From assembly GCA_020055645.1 (NCBI GenBank), contig CM034546.1, positions 55,800,001 through 55,864,000 on the forward strand: a stretch of 64,000 nucleotides of DNA. The letters run 5' to 3'. This DNA is from Tomocerus qinae (Eukaryota; Arthropoda; Collembola; Entomobryomorpha; Tomoceridae). Shown here piece by piece: positions 52,567-64,000 of this stretch. The translations under genes were made by a program, and so were the position numbers. The first letter of the stretch is position 1. Every line of letters begins with the position of its first letter. A model generated the notes under the pieces. The model worked only from the letters and a program-made list of their open reading frames with translations. It ran no database searches and was not told the DNA's origin.

Positions 52567-53534
52567 TTATTTATGTACTAGTACTTACATCAATAACTAT
52601 TAAATGTGACTAGCCTGGCCCATAACTATGAATGAGTCAGGTAATTAGGCTGAAATAAAATATAAAAATATACTTAAATTTTCTTCATATCTCGTTTCTA
52701 TTTCCTGGTCCAAATAAATATTTTGAAATTTATTCCATTTATATTCAAAGTAAATTAATTTTCTCTATGGAATATTAATTTACCATTTTTAGCCGAGTAA
52801 AATAGTTTGCCATTTTTAAATTTATAAATAATTTATATGTTTTGGAATTTATATATATGCCGAATTAATACATTGTTTAAGAAATTTAGATGTTTACAAC
52901 ATAAATTAACCATTATCAAGACTAACTACTTACAATAGTGTTAAATAAATTAAATAACTAGTTAGGGATACCTAAAGGGACCATATAGAGCATAATTAAT
53001 ATCAGTAATAGTAACACTTAGATAGATAGACTAAGCCAATTGATAGACTAGAAAACCAATCATGGCACTTTAATGCTTCAAATGGAAATTAAAGTTAATA
53101 ATTAATAGCCTGTTACAAATGGTTGTTATCAAATAAAAACAGAGTCAACAGTCAGGTAAAAGTATTTGAAAAGCCAAAAAACACTTTAAAAATAATAAAG
53201 CAATAAAATTAAAATTTATTTGGGAGGAAATTCTTTATTGGTTGGTTGCATGGTAGGAAGATCCAGTGAATCAGATTTTCCACCGAACTCAAGTACTGCT
53301 TATTAACAAATAAAAAACATTAAACTTTATACTGTAGTACATTAGCTTCGATATTAATTCTATTTGTTTATCCTAATATTATATTGTCTTGAATTTAAGT
53401 TAAGTATAATTTATTTAGGCAAGTTCAACTTGAAAGCAATGTTGTATATATAGTATTAGTACATAAGCACACACATATATTATATGATACTATTATGTAC
53501 AAGAGTACAAGTACTTTTGTATAATATTAATAAT
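52567..53534. other. Intergenic region with upstream-module fragment G
   Basis: 52869-52940 (TACATTGTTTAAGAAATTTA, TTAACCATTATCAAGACTAA) matches 39750-39838 of the P450-2 flank, a remnant of a further gene flank now without a gene. Otherwise nothing is recognised. Confidence 0.5.
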
Positions 53535-53542
53535 GTTATTAT

Positions 53543-54733
53543 CAGACGTCGGAATTTTATTTAAGTAAAATTTTTACAGGCTTCTCATAGAGTTCTGAGA
53601 CTTCGTATCTACACGAATCATGCACTGAGGATTTCAAAAATATAAAAGTGTTAGTAAACTTTTTTACACTTTTGAGTTATAAAAAAATTTAAAGTTTTAG
53701 TAAATTTTTTTTATATAAAAAAAGTTTACATAAAATTTTCGACATAAAAAAATCTTAAGAAAATATTTTGGCAATTTCCAGAATATTGAATATTCAAAAT
53801 TTTTTTCAAAATTCTCAAAATGAAACTGCTACAATAAAATAAATGCATTTCCATAAATTATCTTTTCAATAAGCCTACAGTGACCAAGATTATCCAAGGT
53901 TAAGCGGGGCTTTCAAACATTACATTTTAGTGGTAGTTAGAGTTGAATTACAAGAAAAATTACAATATGCAGAAAGTAAAACACGATTTCCGTCTTTATT
54001 TCTTGTCGATTGAATTTATTCTATTATACCAATTATTGTTATAATGTTTTAGTATGGAAAATATTGAAATGCCAATGGTTTCATCTTATCATTTATCCAT
54101 AAGATTTTGCCATGGGTGTAATTTTGCCCGTTTTGTTGACTTTATTTAATTTCAATTTTAAAAATTTAATTTAAGATTTAAGATAATAAGAACGATATTA
54201 AGTTTGGATTGAATTTTAACGTATTAATATCCGATTTTAAATTGATCTGGAATTTAAGAAGTTAAGATTCGATATTAAGTTTAGATTAAATTTTAATATT
54301 AAAATTTATATGATTTTAAGATGGCAAGCATGGACTACATTTTAATATTGCAATATACATGTTTTAAGTTGTTAAGTTTGGATTAAGTTTTTATATTATT
54401 GAAATGTGTATGATTTTAAGATGGCAAGTTTGGATTTAAAAATTGAAGATTAAATGTACAATAATGAAATGGTATAATACATGCAGTTCTTATTTACCAC
54501 CTGATTATTTAGGTGGAGTTTCTGGCTTTTGATTTTTCAATTTGTTATATTATAGATACTATTTTTCCCGAAATCAAAAAAAACTGTTTAGAGAAAATTA
54601 TTGCCATGTTGGTAAATTTTTATAAAATTTTTTTGCCATTTTTGGTAAAATTTTATGAAAAATTTTTACCATTTTTTGGTAAATTTTCGTGTAAATTTTT
54701 TGCGATTTTAAATAAATAAAATTCCGACGTATG
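53543..54733. mobile_element. Non-autonomous hAT-like element, 1,191 bp
   Basis: Perfect 8-bp duplication GTTATTAT (53535-53542, 54734-54741). Ends CAGACGTCGGAATTTTATTT and AAATAAAATTCCGACGTATG form a ~20-bp inverted repeat with one mismatch. The interior is very AT-rich with no transposase. A second copy starts at 63324. Confidence 0.85.
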
Positions 54734-54741
54734 GTTATTAT

Positions 54742-56784
54742 ACTTATAGAAACAGTAAACAGAATAGGCATTTAGTCAATAAACCCAAATTTAACAACAC
54801 AGCAAAAGCAAAAAGTTTATTTAACGTATTAGTTTTGTATATACTTCACCATTAAAACAAAGTATAGACTCTAAAACCAATTCTGAGAGTAGACCTTTTC
54901 TATTCAAAACAAGCGAAGATCCCAGAAACAGATACGCCGTGAGACACTGCTAAAAATTAAAATGGGAGTGAAGTAACATGGATTGCTATTATTCGCTATC
55001 TGTTTATTTCATCTTCTGAATCTTCTCTATTACAGCCTTGAAAAAAAAAATATTTCTTTGTATCTGTCTCGAACTATTCTATCTACTACCTATGTTGTGC
55101 GAACTTAGAATGTCAATTTTGTTTTGTTACTATCTATCATAATTGTTACATATAATATATAACGTAATTCAAAGTCACTTTACTTTACGGTAGTGAACTC
55201 AACAAAGGGACGAACGTAGCATTCAAGCAAATCCAACAGGAAATTAATCTCAGCAACAAAAGTAGTTTCAAAAAATGTTTATGGTTATATTTGCCTTAGT
55301 TTCTATGTTTATGGCAATAGGGTCTGGATTTCTAGCAATTGGCATGTATCGCAGAAACATTAATAGAAACCCTTTATATATAATTGTCACCAATGCAATA
55401 TGACAATTCACCGATTATAACATGACGCATTTTTCATATCTGAGGATTTTTCTTATATGACCCTTAAGTTAACTACTTTTGAATAAATGGTGTTTGAGGA
55501 GATGTATCAACGAACCAAGTCGAGGGTCAAAGGGACATTCATAGAGTAATAAGTTCCAAATCTACCATTTCTCATTTGTAATTACCAATAAAAGTACATA
55601 CAATAAGGTATTTCGTTTGCTTAACATGACAATGTGACATACCAAATTAACATGTTACTCTCATTGTCTCACTATTTGATCCTAATCTTTCTTAAACAGA
55701 CTAAAGGTCAATAATGCCCATATAGATGCATAAATAATGCACAAACACCAGGTCTGGTTCATTAGGCTTCTCCATGTCGCAAATTAAATTACCACAATTC
55801 CATCGTAAATGAATATTTGACGGACGGGTGTCATAAGGCTTCGCAAATTTATTTAATATGAAACAAATATTTTGTACGATTAATTAATTATATTTAGGAT
55901 TCCCAAAACCAGGTTAAATAACAAATACCATTCGCATATAATAATAATAAATAGCAACAAATACCATTCGTTTCTTCCTACATCATACCGCGATAACTAT
56001 TCTCCATTCTATCATTTTTGACAGACATAGCATTGAACGGAATACTTATCTTAGTTGAATTATATTGAGTAAACAATAATAATAAACTATTACCTTTAAT
56101 AATCATAGTAATAAATGACTTTACTGCTAACTTCAAATAGGTTGTTTATATCGATGAGCTAGATACTTCCTTGCCTTGCAAACATTGGTACGTTGGTTGA
56201 AATGTTATTGTGCTGAATTGCTAAACTAATTTAAATCTCAATTTCATATTTATTGCTTTTATAAAAACCTTTATGTCGTCTGTAATTGTATTCTGTTGAA
56301 ACCAAATACCAGAGAGGACAATTCCAGTGAAAACAAGGTTAGTGAATTAAAGTTTTGCTGTACAAAAAATAAGCAGTTATCTACACCGACATTATACTCC
56401 CCTTTAAAAGCAAGGTAAACCAGTATAAAATAAACCAAACAGGGAAGTATTCCTGCTAGGCCAACTCTGTTGTCATTTAATTGCATCAGTATTTAGGTAC
56501 TGACGTAAATTATTATTTTGTTTGTCATTATCGAGGCTTGTAGATACTGAGCAAGAAGTAAATACATTAAGCCACAAAAACAAAAATCATGCCCCTTATA
56601 ATTTTTATATTTACTTCACAATTTAAGCTGAACTGTCAAACGATGCAGTTGTCGACATTTTCAGTGGCTTTGTAAATCAATTATTTTGCACAATATTCCA
56701 AAATTAAGACAGAAATAATATTTTTTACATAAATATGTATCCTTCTATTAATACCATTATTTTCGTCTTAGTTGGCCGTCTTAG
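54742..56784. other. Intergenic region upstream of the chemoreceptor
   Basis: No certain gene. A 42-codon ATG frame at 55275-55403 has a hydrophobic start (MFMVIFALVSMFMAIGSGF) but no visible continuation. The segment at ~55960-56000 (TTTCTTCCTACATCATACCG) is repeated at ~62150-62182. The minus-strand frame at 56271-56486 is unrecognised. Confidence 0.45.
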
Positions 56785-58199
56785 ATGGACGGAGTAATAC
56801 TCTGGAGGAAATATGGGGGTTATTTCAACTGTATTGTTAGACTGCCTGTCAAGAAGGAAGAAACGAAAGTAATACGATCAATACCTGAGGAAGTCTTTGA
56901 GCAGTTCGGGGTAATCGTTAAGTTAGCCTATTTGTTTGGAGTATCTCCATTCAAATGGATCAAAAGAGAGTATGCTCTGAAGAAGTCCGACAAGAAGATT
57001 ACAATTGCGATTCTTTATTTGCACGCTTTGTTATATTTTTCAGCGGCGGTATTTTTCACAATCCAGATAGTAAGATTTTCAAACAGGGAAGACGCAATAC
57101 TGCCACATATTATGTCTATGATTTTAAGCGCAACGTCCTGGAGCTTTGTCTTGATGGACATATTATGGACAGTGCATTCATGTGACATGGCAATATTAGT
57201 CACCGAGGGGTTGAAAATCCTTCGTGAGTTTGAAGGTAAGGTTAATTTGAAACCAATTGTCATATTTTAATATTTATGCAAGTAACTACACTTGACTGGT
57301 ATTTATTTAGAAAAATATATATACAAGAAAGAAGTTGAGCAGCATGCATCCCTAATTAAAGTGTTCAAAACTCTAAATACAAGTCTGTACACGATTCCAT
57401 TCCTTTCCACAGCGTGTTATCTAATTCTGCATCGACAGCCTGTGTTTCTGTATGTGGAGCTCCCAACACAATATCAACATTTCTCTTTAGTAATTTTCGT
57501 GGCGATATTGTTGTTTTGGCTGTCGGCTACTATGACATGGATTGTGGGTATCGGATTGGAACTACTCTTCATTGGGCACACATTTGTGTGTGTTTTTGAG
57601 AATGAGTTAAAGTAAGTCAAGTAATCTATTTAATGTAAGTTGTAAGAGAAGTAGAAATTACACCCAAATCAACACTACTTGTAATGTTGTCGCTTATACA
57701 TTATATAGCCCGTGCTGCCAAATTAACTCCCATAGAGAAATATTATTTCAGATGTGATATTGACATTTAATACTGAAAATTTATTGTTTACAGATTAGGA
57801 AAAAATCAGTACCGATCAATAGACGTCGTTCGCCAGGAACCAGCAATATTAATGAAATACACCAACATCTATAGATATTGCATACAGTATCTCCAAGAAA
57901 TGATTGGCTTCATTGCTGCACCCTTCCAGTCACTGGCAACAAGATCAGTAATAGTAATGATTTTCATTGTTATAAAACACACAAAGTCTTTAGACTTCCT
58001 GATCATTATTTTCATTTACTACAATATATTTGTTTGGTTTGTCAACTGGTGTTTAATTTTAGCTTCTTTGCACAAGATTACACAAATGTACAATGACACG
58101 GTAAAAAGCTACTCCAAGCTTTATACTTCAGAAAAAAACATAATGTCAGATGTGTCAAAAGGATTGTACGGTGTCAAAAAAAGATGTATTTTAAGATAG
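56785..58199 (+). CDS. Gustatory-receptor-like seven-helix chemoreceptor (385 aa, 3 exons; 3' end probably frameshifted)
   Basis: Exons: 56785-57235, 57311-57611, 57794-58199; 1,158 nt in one frame. The protein is mostly hydrophobic helices, with predicted membrane segments near residues 53, 75, 105, 175, 220, 295 and 325, and a short cytoplasmic N-terminus, as in arthropod gustatory receptors (inverted topology, ligand-gated cation channels). I see no TYhhhhhQF signature. The frame ends shortly after the sixth or seventh helix. In the -1 frame after an A7 run (58176-58182) the sequence stays open to 58315 and reads like a receptor C-terminus (GLEQVTAQSVPGFVLS.., GVVKLLMSAGNVGALI). One base may therefore be missing, by assembly error or pseudogenisation. 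Family assignment rests on length, topology and neighbourhood, not on a signature. Confidence 0.65.
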
Positions 58200-58315
58200 G
58201 CTTAGAGCAAGTCACTGCACAAAGCGTTCCTGGTTTTGTATTAAGTGTTAGCAGAGGGGTAGTAAAATTGCTGATGTCTGCGGGGAATGTTGGTGCACTA
58301 ATTAATGAAGTTTAA

Positions 58316-60112
58316 ACTGCTTACTGCTGGCAACTGTGGGTGGATGTTTTTTCAAATCAATTAATTCGAATTGAGAAAATTTTCGTTTTTCAAAATACTA
58401 TAGTCATTAATTGACCATTTAATATCTCGGTTTCTTATTGTTAGTATTATTTATATAGAGCACATATACCAACATATCCAGATAGCCAATATAATAAGCA
58501 AAGCCAATATCTATTATATTTAGCGTGTACACGAATAGTTATGGCCATGCAATCCAATTTAAAATTAAATAATGCCATTACCAATAACAGTTTAGTTTTT
58601 TATATTCTCTCTTTCCTTTACATTGAATGACTATTCCTATCTCGATTACAATAATATTAAATAGCCAGTAATTATGCCTCATATGACAGTGGCTTCTATT
58701 TCTCGAGTAAGCAATAACATAGTTACTACATTAAGGGATGTATACATTGTATTGTTTAGGTAGATTTGAAAATATTTAGATACCCTCCTCACTCGATTGC
58801 TACAACAACGCAGCAATGCTTTTGGTCGTATATAGTCATTTGAGTTAAAACTAACAGGTACACATTTAGTTTTTATTGTCTTGTTTACTACTTTTATAAA
58901 GCAGCTTAGTATTATGTTGGTTGTAATTGGATTCCATGGATAATAAAATACAATTAAGAATAGAAGATACGATTGCATTGTAATGTATTTTCCTTTATGC
59001 TATGCTACCTACGTTTAATAAAATTATTCCTAAATTACAAAATGACTAAGAAGGACAATAAGCAATTTTTATTCCAACCGAGTATACAGTATCACGGGCG
59101 TGAATTAAATTTATGAACGGTATGCCATAAATGGCTTTCATAATGCCATAAATTAGACAAAGACAACGTTTTTGACAGCTAGTAAAATAGAGTCTTTAAC
59201 AATTTTTTTATTCAAATGATCGCTAAACTATAATTGTGCGGCATTTACAGTAGTTCAACCCGCGCAAAAAAATTTATGACATTCGGCATTGATGGCTTGA
59301 TTCTATATTTATTTTTAGTGAAAAAAAAATTAGAGAGAAACCCTAAAGGCATTTTGCTAATTTATCCAATAAAAATCGATTCAATAATTTTATAACAAAA
59401 AAGGAAAGTATCCGCCCTTTGCCTCCCTTTCAATAATTTTATATCTTCTTAAAAAACTCTCCTAGTGGACCTTAACTTACGCACGTACAAGTGCACAAAG
59501 TTTTATGATTTTTTTAAAATGTTATTGAAAACAAGAAATTTTATCAAAATACGATCCTAAAACTTTGTAAAAAAGCCTGTAAGCGCTATGCTGGTACTGT
59601 TTAGCATCTGCATAGCGTCTATATCATTACTTAAGCAACAGTTTGAAATAAAAAGTATTTAATTCTCTCTCATAAATCAATCTCGCCATCATACAAATTT
59701 ATTAGTGCATAAAAGTTTCTATTACGTATATACACGTGCCAAGTTGAACAAAAGGAGAAGAACCTGTTTAGATAGGAAAATAGTAGGGAGCATCAGTAGC
59801 AGCAAACCAATCCGTTTTTACAGGCTGCAAATGAGTGATAATATGTACTTTTTCTAGCTTTGTTATGTTTAAATTAAAATTATTTTTGTTTCGCTTTCCG
59901 GATGTGAGCATTGTCATCCGGAAATCGTTTGTGTCTCAACGGAACTGACGCCCTAGGAAGTTACTTTCTATTGTACACACATCATAGCATCACCCACATT
60001 ACGGCAACATACTGAAGAAGAATTAATTTTATAAAGCTGAACAGTTTTGGTTTTTTATTTTTTATTTTATCTTTTGTTAAAATAATCATTGGGGCCCAAA
60101 ATTTGTCATTTT
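58316..60112. other. Intergenic region without recognised gene
   Basis: AT-rich. A 99-codon minus-strand frame at 58679-58978 shows no domain. I could not identify a convincing upstream exon for the ionotropic-receptor-like gene. Confidence 0.45.
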
Positions 60113-62050
60113 ATGGAAATTGCGACTTCAAATTTGGTAATAGCCAATAGTTCTGTCTGGGCGACGAGTTTTCTGATATCCAATCAAAATTTACAACCAT
60201 GGACAGTTGCTTCATTCGACTACAACCATAAACTACTCGGTCGAGATCACTTAAACCCACGGGATAAGTCCAATAACTTTTGCAGTATTAACATTCTTAT
60301 CGAACCAATTATCCTGCCTAAGCATGTTCTATCGAAATGTTTCGGACAAGAAATTAATCGCCTTTCTTCTACATTTTTAATTGTCTACGAAAGGAGGAAA
60401 AACAATGAAGAAAGGAATTTTGATGTTAGGAAAGAGATATCAAGTCCATTATTTACATTACTGATCGACAATGAGACCCATCACTCAGTAATGACGGGAA
60501 GTCTGTACAAAAAAAGAATATTCGTTGCAGATACAAAAATTGAAGGTGAAGATTGGGAAAAAGTTTGGTACTCTTTGAATGGAAACCTTCATGGTATCAA
60601 AATCGGAGCGCTTCATTACTTCTTCTTTGCTGTTTTCCCTCAACAATATTGTAAAATGTCTCCTTATTCTGCAATGAAAACAGGTCACAAACTTTGTCAA
60701 AACAATTTCAGGGAAGTAGAAGAAATGGCTGAAGCATTAAACTTCACCCCACATTATGCACCAGTGATTAACCGGTCATATTTATTATCAACAAAACCTT
60801 GTGGAATTATTAAAATGTTGGACTATAATTCAGACGTTTACGAATACCGTTGGATTTCTACGTATTTCATTGACTATTTTGAGGGGCGAATACCTTTTTA
60901 CTGTGAGCCATCACCAACTTACCACGACGTGACTCTGTGGGTGTTGATTCAGAATACATTTGATGGTCATTGTTGGCTCCTCATCTTCTCTCTTTTCCCA
61001 CTTTCATTTGCAGTTTTAGTTTTTGGAACGACGAATTCCTCCAGAGTTAGAAAAGTCGAATGGATTTTGATCTCTTTGGCAGCCGTTCTTGTAGATCAAG
61101 GGATTGTATATAACAGAAAAAGAAGTCTGTTCTTGATAATAGCAACCACAGGATTTGTAATCACTACTCTCTATGGAACTTGGATAACTAGTGAAATCAT
61201 TGCACCACCAGACAAGAAATTATTCAACGATTTCAAGGAACTCATCGAAAATGATTACAAATTACTGTGTTTGAAAGACAAACGAAACGCCCTAAATACA
61301 AATCATATTGACACATTTGCTAAGTACAAAATGTTGGAAAAGATAAACTCGAGTACTTATATATATGAGGTGAACATAGAAACTAAAGGAAGATATGATT
61401 CTGATTCTGACGGATTGTCTTTCAAATTACAATCTAACTTCTTCATGAAAATTTTCACTCTAGTAAGAAAAATACAAGTACAGGGGGAAGATTTCTTCCC
61501 ATCGACATCAATATTAGAATCATCTGGAAAACAATGCATGACAACCAAGGAAATTGCAAATTCAGTCCCATATTCTTATATATTTCTTGGCTGCTTTCGA
61601 CACAAATTTTTAAAACATTCCCAAATAATGCAGGAGAATGGATTATTAACCATTTCGAAGCTACAATTTAATTATCTTGGCTATCTGTCAGTTAGAAAGT
61701 CGATTGCGAAAAAAGAGTACGACGACAGTCAGCCTGTGGGCATTAATTTACAAATGAAAATTCATACGCTTTTATTTCTGTGTGGATATTTATTGCTTGG
61801 GCTTTTTATATCATTTTGTATCGAACTGCTCTGTGGTAAAATAATTCCTTCATTTCCTATCCAACATTATGTTCAATACTTGTTTACTGTACTTCAAAAT
61901 GTGATAAACAATGTCAAATCTTTAGGGACTGCGATAAGGAATTCCGCTGTGACAAAACCCAATTTCGAAAGATTTCGATATCAAGGGTTGATGAATGTTT
62001 GCAGACGTATATTCAAGAAGTTAATCAAAAGGGGACACGTCAAAATATAG
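60113..62050 (+). CDS. Ionotropic-receptor-like protein (about 645 aa, single long exon)
   Basis: Divergent member of the ionotropic glutamate receptor / IR chemosensory family, cation channels of the dendritic membrane. From Met at 60113: extracellular region ~1-280 with a ligand-binding-like part (ALHYFFFAVFPQ, KLCQNNFREVEEMAEALNF); membrane helix 1 ~286-305 (WLLIFSLFPLSFAVLVFG); pore region ~313-333; helix 2 ~338-362 (LFLIIATTGFVITTLYGTW); second binding lobe ~370-540; helix 3 ~553-575 (LLFLCGYLLLGLFISFCIEL); basic cytoplasmic tail. The order helix-pore-helix-lobe-helix is diagnostic of the superfamily. No signal peptide is visible at this start, so a 5' exon is probably missing from the model. 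The frame upstream of 60113 lacks another ATG. Ligand unknown. Confidence 0.8.
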   Translation: MEIATSNLVIANSSVWATSFLISNQNLQPWTVASFDYNHKLLGRDHLNPRDKSNNFCSINILIEPIILPKHVLSKCFGQEINRLSSTFLIVYERRKNNEERNFDVRKEISSPLFTLLIDNETHHSVMTGSLYKKRIFVADTKIEGEDWEKVWYSLNGNLHGIKIGALHYFFFAVFPQQYCKMSPYSAMKTGHKLCQNNFREVEEMAEALNFTPHYAPVINRSYLLSTKPCGIIKMLDYNSDVYEYRWISTYFIDYFEGRIPFYCEPSPTYHDVTLWVLIQNTFDGHCWLLIFSLFPLSFAVLVFGTTNSSRVRKVEWILISLAAVLVDQGIVYNRKRSLFLIIATTGFVITTLYGTWITSEIIAPPDKKLFNDFKELIENDYKLLCLKDKRNALNTNHIDTFAKYKMLEKINSSTYIYEVNIETKGRYDSDSDGLSFKLQSNFFMKIFTLVRKIQVQGEDFFPSTSILESSGKQCMTTKEIANSVPYSYIFLGCFRHKFLKHSQIMQENGLLTISKLQFNYLGYLSVRKSIAKKEYDDSQPVGINLQMKIHTLLFLCGYLLLGLFISFCIELLCGKIIPSFPIQHYVQYLFTVLQNVINNVKSLGTAIRNSAVTKPNFERFRYQGLMNVCRRIFKKLIKRGHVKI

Positions 62051-62389
62051 TGAACCAAATTCGTTATTGGAAAGCGAAGTGAAAAACTGCGCTGCGCCCC
62101 CCCCCCCGCCCCTACTAAATACGTGCTTGACTGCCACAAACACCATCCGTTTCTTCCTACATCATACCGCGATAACTATAACTAACCCCTATAACTAGCC
62201 CCCCTAATTGGCATACACTTTTTGGCATAAAATATTGTTTTCAAAAATCCTTTTTGGCATACGTTATTGGCATAAATTTATTGAACAAACAAATAATTAA
62301 TTAATTAATTAACCAATAATAGTCATAATACTCAGTCAAAAAATGTGTAATGCCTGCAGTGTCAATGAAAATACCGAATCCAGTTATCA
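62051..62389. other. 3' flank of the IR-like gene
   Basis: Contains a C-rich run at ~62096-62115, a copy of the TTTCTTCCTACATCATACCG segment also found near 55962, and short TTGGCATA repeats (62209-62275). No gene. Confidence 0.5.
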
Positions 62390-62794
62390 AGATAAATTAT
62401 ACAAATCAAAGTTTATCCACTCCGAATAGCTCATATTAGAACGATTTTTAACAATTTTCAGCAGCATTTTGTCATATAGCAGATCTTTTTTTTCTTCTTG
62501 TCCGGAAATTTGTTCACAAGCATCCGTGCTAAGGTGTTCTCCGTCCTGTGTTGTTCTCTTTGCAGTACGTTGCAAAATTTCCAAATGGAAGGGTTAGTTG
62601 TTACGATTTTTTTTAGCAAATCGACGATGCCAGCCCTTAGCATAATTTGATGTCCTGGGTAGACCAGAAAGCATTCTGTCTCTCACATTCCATATAGAAA
62701 TGTCATACAGAGGCGGATCCCAATCAGCACCTACATATATTATTATGTTGCGAAGAAATATTTCGCTATTGGTTGTATGGCTGGGTCTAACCAT
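62390..62794 (-). pseudogene. MULE-type transposase C-terminal remnant, frameshifted
   Basis: Minus-strand pieces read WNVRDRMLSGLPRTSNYAKGWHRR, then, after a one-base shift in an A run near 62610-62617, TTNPSIWKFCNVLQREQHRTE. The WNV..RTNN..EGWHRRF..HPNIWKFI..L+REQ pattern is the conserved C-terminal end of Mutator-like (FLYWCH-associated) transposases. A second frame change precedes KMLLKIVKNRSNMSYSEWINF. The catalytic DDE part is absent. It is a decayed fragment with no function expected. Confidence 0.6.
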
Positions 62795-63323
62795 TTTAGA
62801 GTCTCAGAAATTCTGTAAAGCGATAAGCAAATGTCATTAAAAGTAATTTAAAGCTATTAAGCTAGGTAGTAATTTAGAGCAAAAAATAGTAGAGGCTACC
62901 TTTTCCTGACTTGTGAAGGTTTTACAAACGCCAAGCTGTATAAATAGCGGACTTGCAATGCAAAATATTCATCGTTATTGTACCGAACTTGTAGACCCTC
63001 TTCTTGAACCTTCCGCAAAATATTTTACGTTAGGTGGAACAAGCGACCACGGATTTCAACTTTAGGAAAGACAGAGGCACAGACATTTATGGGTGCTCTT
63101 TCGAAATCCATGATTAACATTTTGGGTAGTCGGCCATTTTAGGAATGAAACGAACAACTAGAGAGAGAGAAGAAGAAAAGAGAAGTATAACTCGAACTTC
63201 GGAGATCCATTCTTATCAGCGATCAACATGTTATGCATATTGGAAATGTTAATTCATTCTTAGCATAGCATAGAATTATTTCTCACCTCCTAACTTACTG
63301 TCAGTGTATGTATCTATCATATC
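62795..63323. other. Intergenic, no recognised feature
   Basis: Possibly further MULE-derived flank next to the remnant. A short purine-rich run AGAGAGAGAAGAAGAAAAGAG lies at ~63162-63182. No gene seen. Confidence 0.4.
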
Positions 63324-64000
63324 CAGACGTCGGAATTTTATTTAAGTAAAATTTTTAGAGCCTTCTCATAGAGTTCTGAGACTTCGTATCTACACGAATC
63401 ATGCTCTGAGGATTTCAAAAATATAAATGTGTTAGTAAACTTTTTTAAACTTTTGAGTTATAAATAAATTTAAAGTTTTAGTAAATTTTTTTTATATAAA
63501 AATAGTTTAAATTAAATTTTCGACATAAAAAAATTTTAAGAAAATATTTTGACATTTTCTAGAATATGGTATATTCAAATTTTTTTTCAAAATTCTCAAA
63601 ATGAAACTTACAATAAAATAAATACATTTGCATTAATTATTTTTTCAATAAGCCTAAAGTGACCAAGATTAGCCAAGGTTTTAAGCGGGGCTTTCAATTT
63701 CAAACATTACATTTTAGTGTCGCTGTAGTTGAAGTTGAATTACAAGGAAAGTGCAATATGCAGAAAGTAAAACTGACAATTTCCGACTTTATTTCTTGTC
63801 GATTGAATTTATTCTTTTATACCAGTTATTGTCATAATATTTTAGTATGCACAAGGCATTTTTGAGTCCACGGCGACAAAAAATGAGTATGGAAAATATT
63901 GAAATGTCAATCCCTTATTATTGATCCACATTATTTTGCCATTGGTGTAATTTTGCCCATTTTGTTGGCATCATTATTTCATTTCAATTTCAAAAATTAA
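63324..64000. mobile_element. Second copy of the 53543 hAT-like element, cut by the window edge
   Basis: Starts CAGACGTCGGAATTTTATTT and follows the copy at 53543 almost base for base with small indels (for example TAGAGCC for ACAGGC, an extra TT in the GTTTTAAGC stretch). Its right end and target duplication lie beyond 64000. Short open frames inside it are not shared with the first copy. Confidence 0.85.

Noticed and set aside
55275-55403. 42-codon ORF with a membrane-like N-terminus, possible first exon of a receptor
   Set aside because: Cannot be joined in frame to any downstream exon I could identify.
58679-58978. 99-codon minus-strand frame beginning with a hydrophobic stretch
   Set aside because: Signal-like start only; the rest has no recognisable pattern. 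Likely random in AT-rich DNA.
62594-62794. Short minus-strand frame as an independent gene
   Set aside because: Recognised as part of a frameshifted MULE transposase tail.

Overview
The window is AT-rich eukaryotic DNA with intron-containing genes (GT..AG, many introns 50-150 bp). It carries an ionotropic receptor and an insect-type seven-helix chemoreceptor, ELO fatty-acid elongases, CYP2-like P450s, secreted CUB proteins, and many hAT, Copia and Ty3/gypsy elements. This combination points to an arthropod. A springtail or other basal hexapod would fit, but the sequence alone cannot place the species.

Layout. At 1-3123 lies the 5' half of a Ty3/gypsy element on the minus strand (LTR, primer site, gag, start of pol), with a classical -1 frameshift heptamer. 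From 5.5 to 26.8 kb a three-gene block occurs twice: elongase (+), double-CUB secreted protein (-), and a second double-CUB-like secreted protein (+) divergent from it across a shared TATA-bearing promoter region. Block 1 (5478-15443) is intact. In block 2 (20446-26792) the elongase is broken by a 1,046-bp hAT element in exon 2. A LINE tail lies between the blocks. From 30.3 to 52.6 kb are two tandem P450 genes. The first is open throughout but has Ser for Gly in the heme signature. The second has an intact heme signature but is split in exon 2 by a young 6.5-kb Copia retrotransposon. From 56.8 to 62.1 kb are a chemoreceptor of the gustatory type, with a probable one-base frameshift near its end, and an ionotropic-receptor-like gene. 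A MULE transposase remnant and a second copy of a 1.2-kb hAT element close the window.

Most notable points. (1) The Copia element at 42016-48540 has a class-I-fusion-like envelope gene read in the same frame as the end of pol: signal peptide, basic cleavage site, hydrophobic fusion peptide, heptad region and C-terminal anchor. Envelope-bearing Copia elements are best known from plants, so in an arthropod this is a candidate undescribed retrovirus-like lineage. (2) The elongase and P450 genes, which are unrelated in sequence, share homologous 5' flanks reaching 1-2 kb upstream, with further orphan copies between them. This looks like duplication of a common promoter module. (3) At least seven hAT-type insertions with 8-bp target duplications are recognisable, most of them non-autonomous.

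How the genes may work together (inference): elongase and P450 under one duplicated promoter would suit coordinated lipid or hydrocarbon metabolism in one tissue, and the divergent CUB pair looks like co-expressed secreted partners. Exon coordinates below were derived by hand from splice consensus, frame continuity and comparison between the two copies. They sum to uninterrupted frames, but no transcript data were available.
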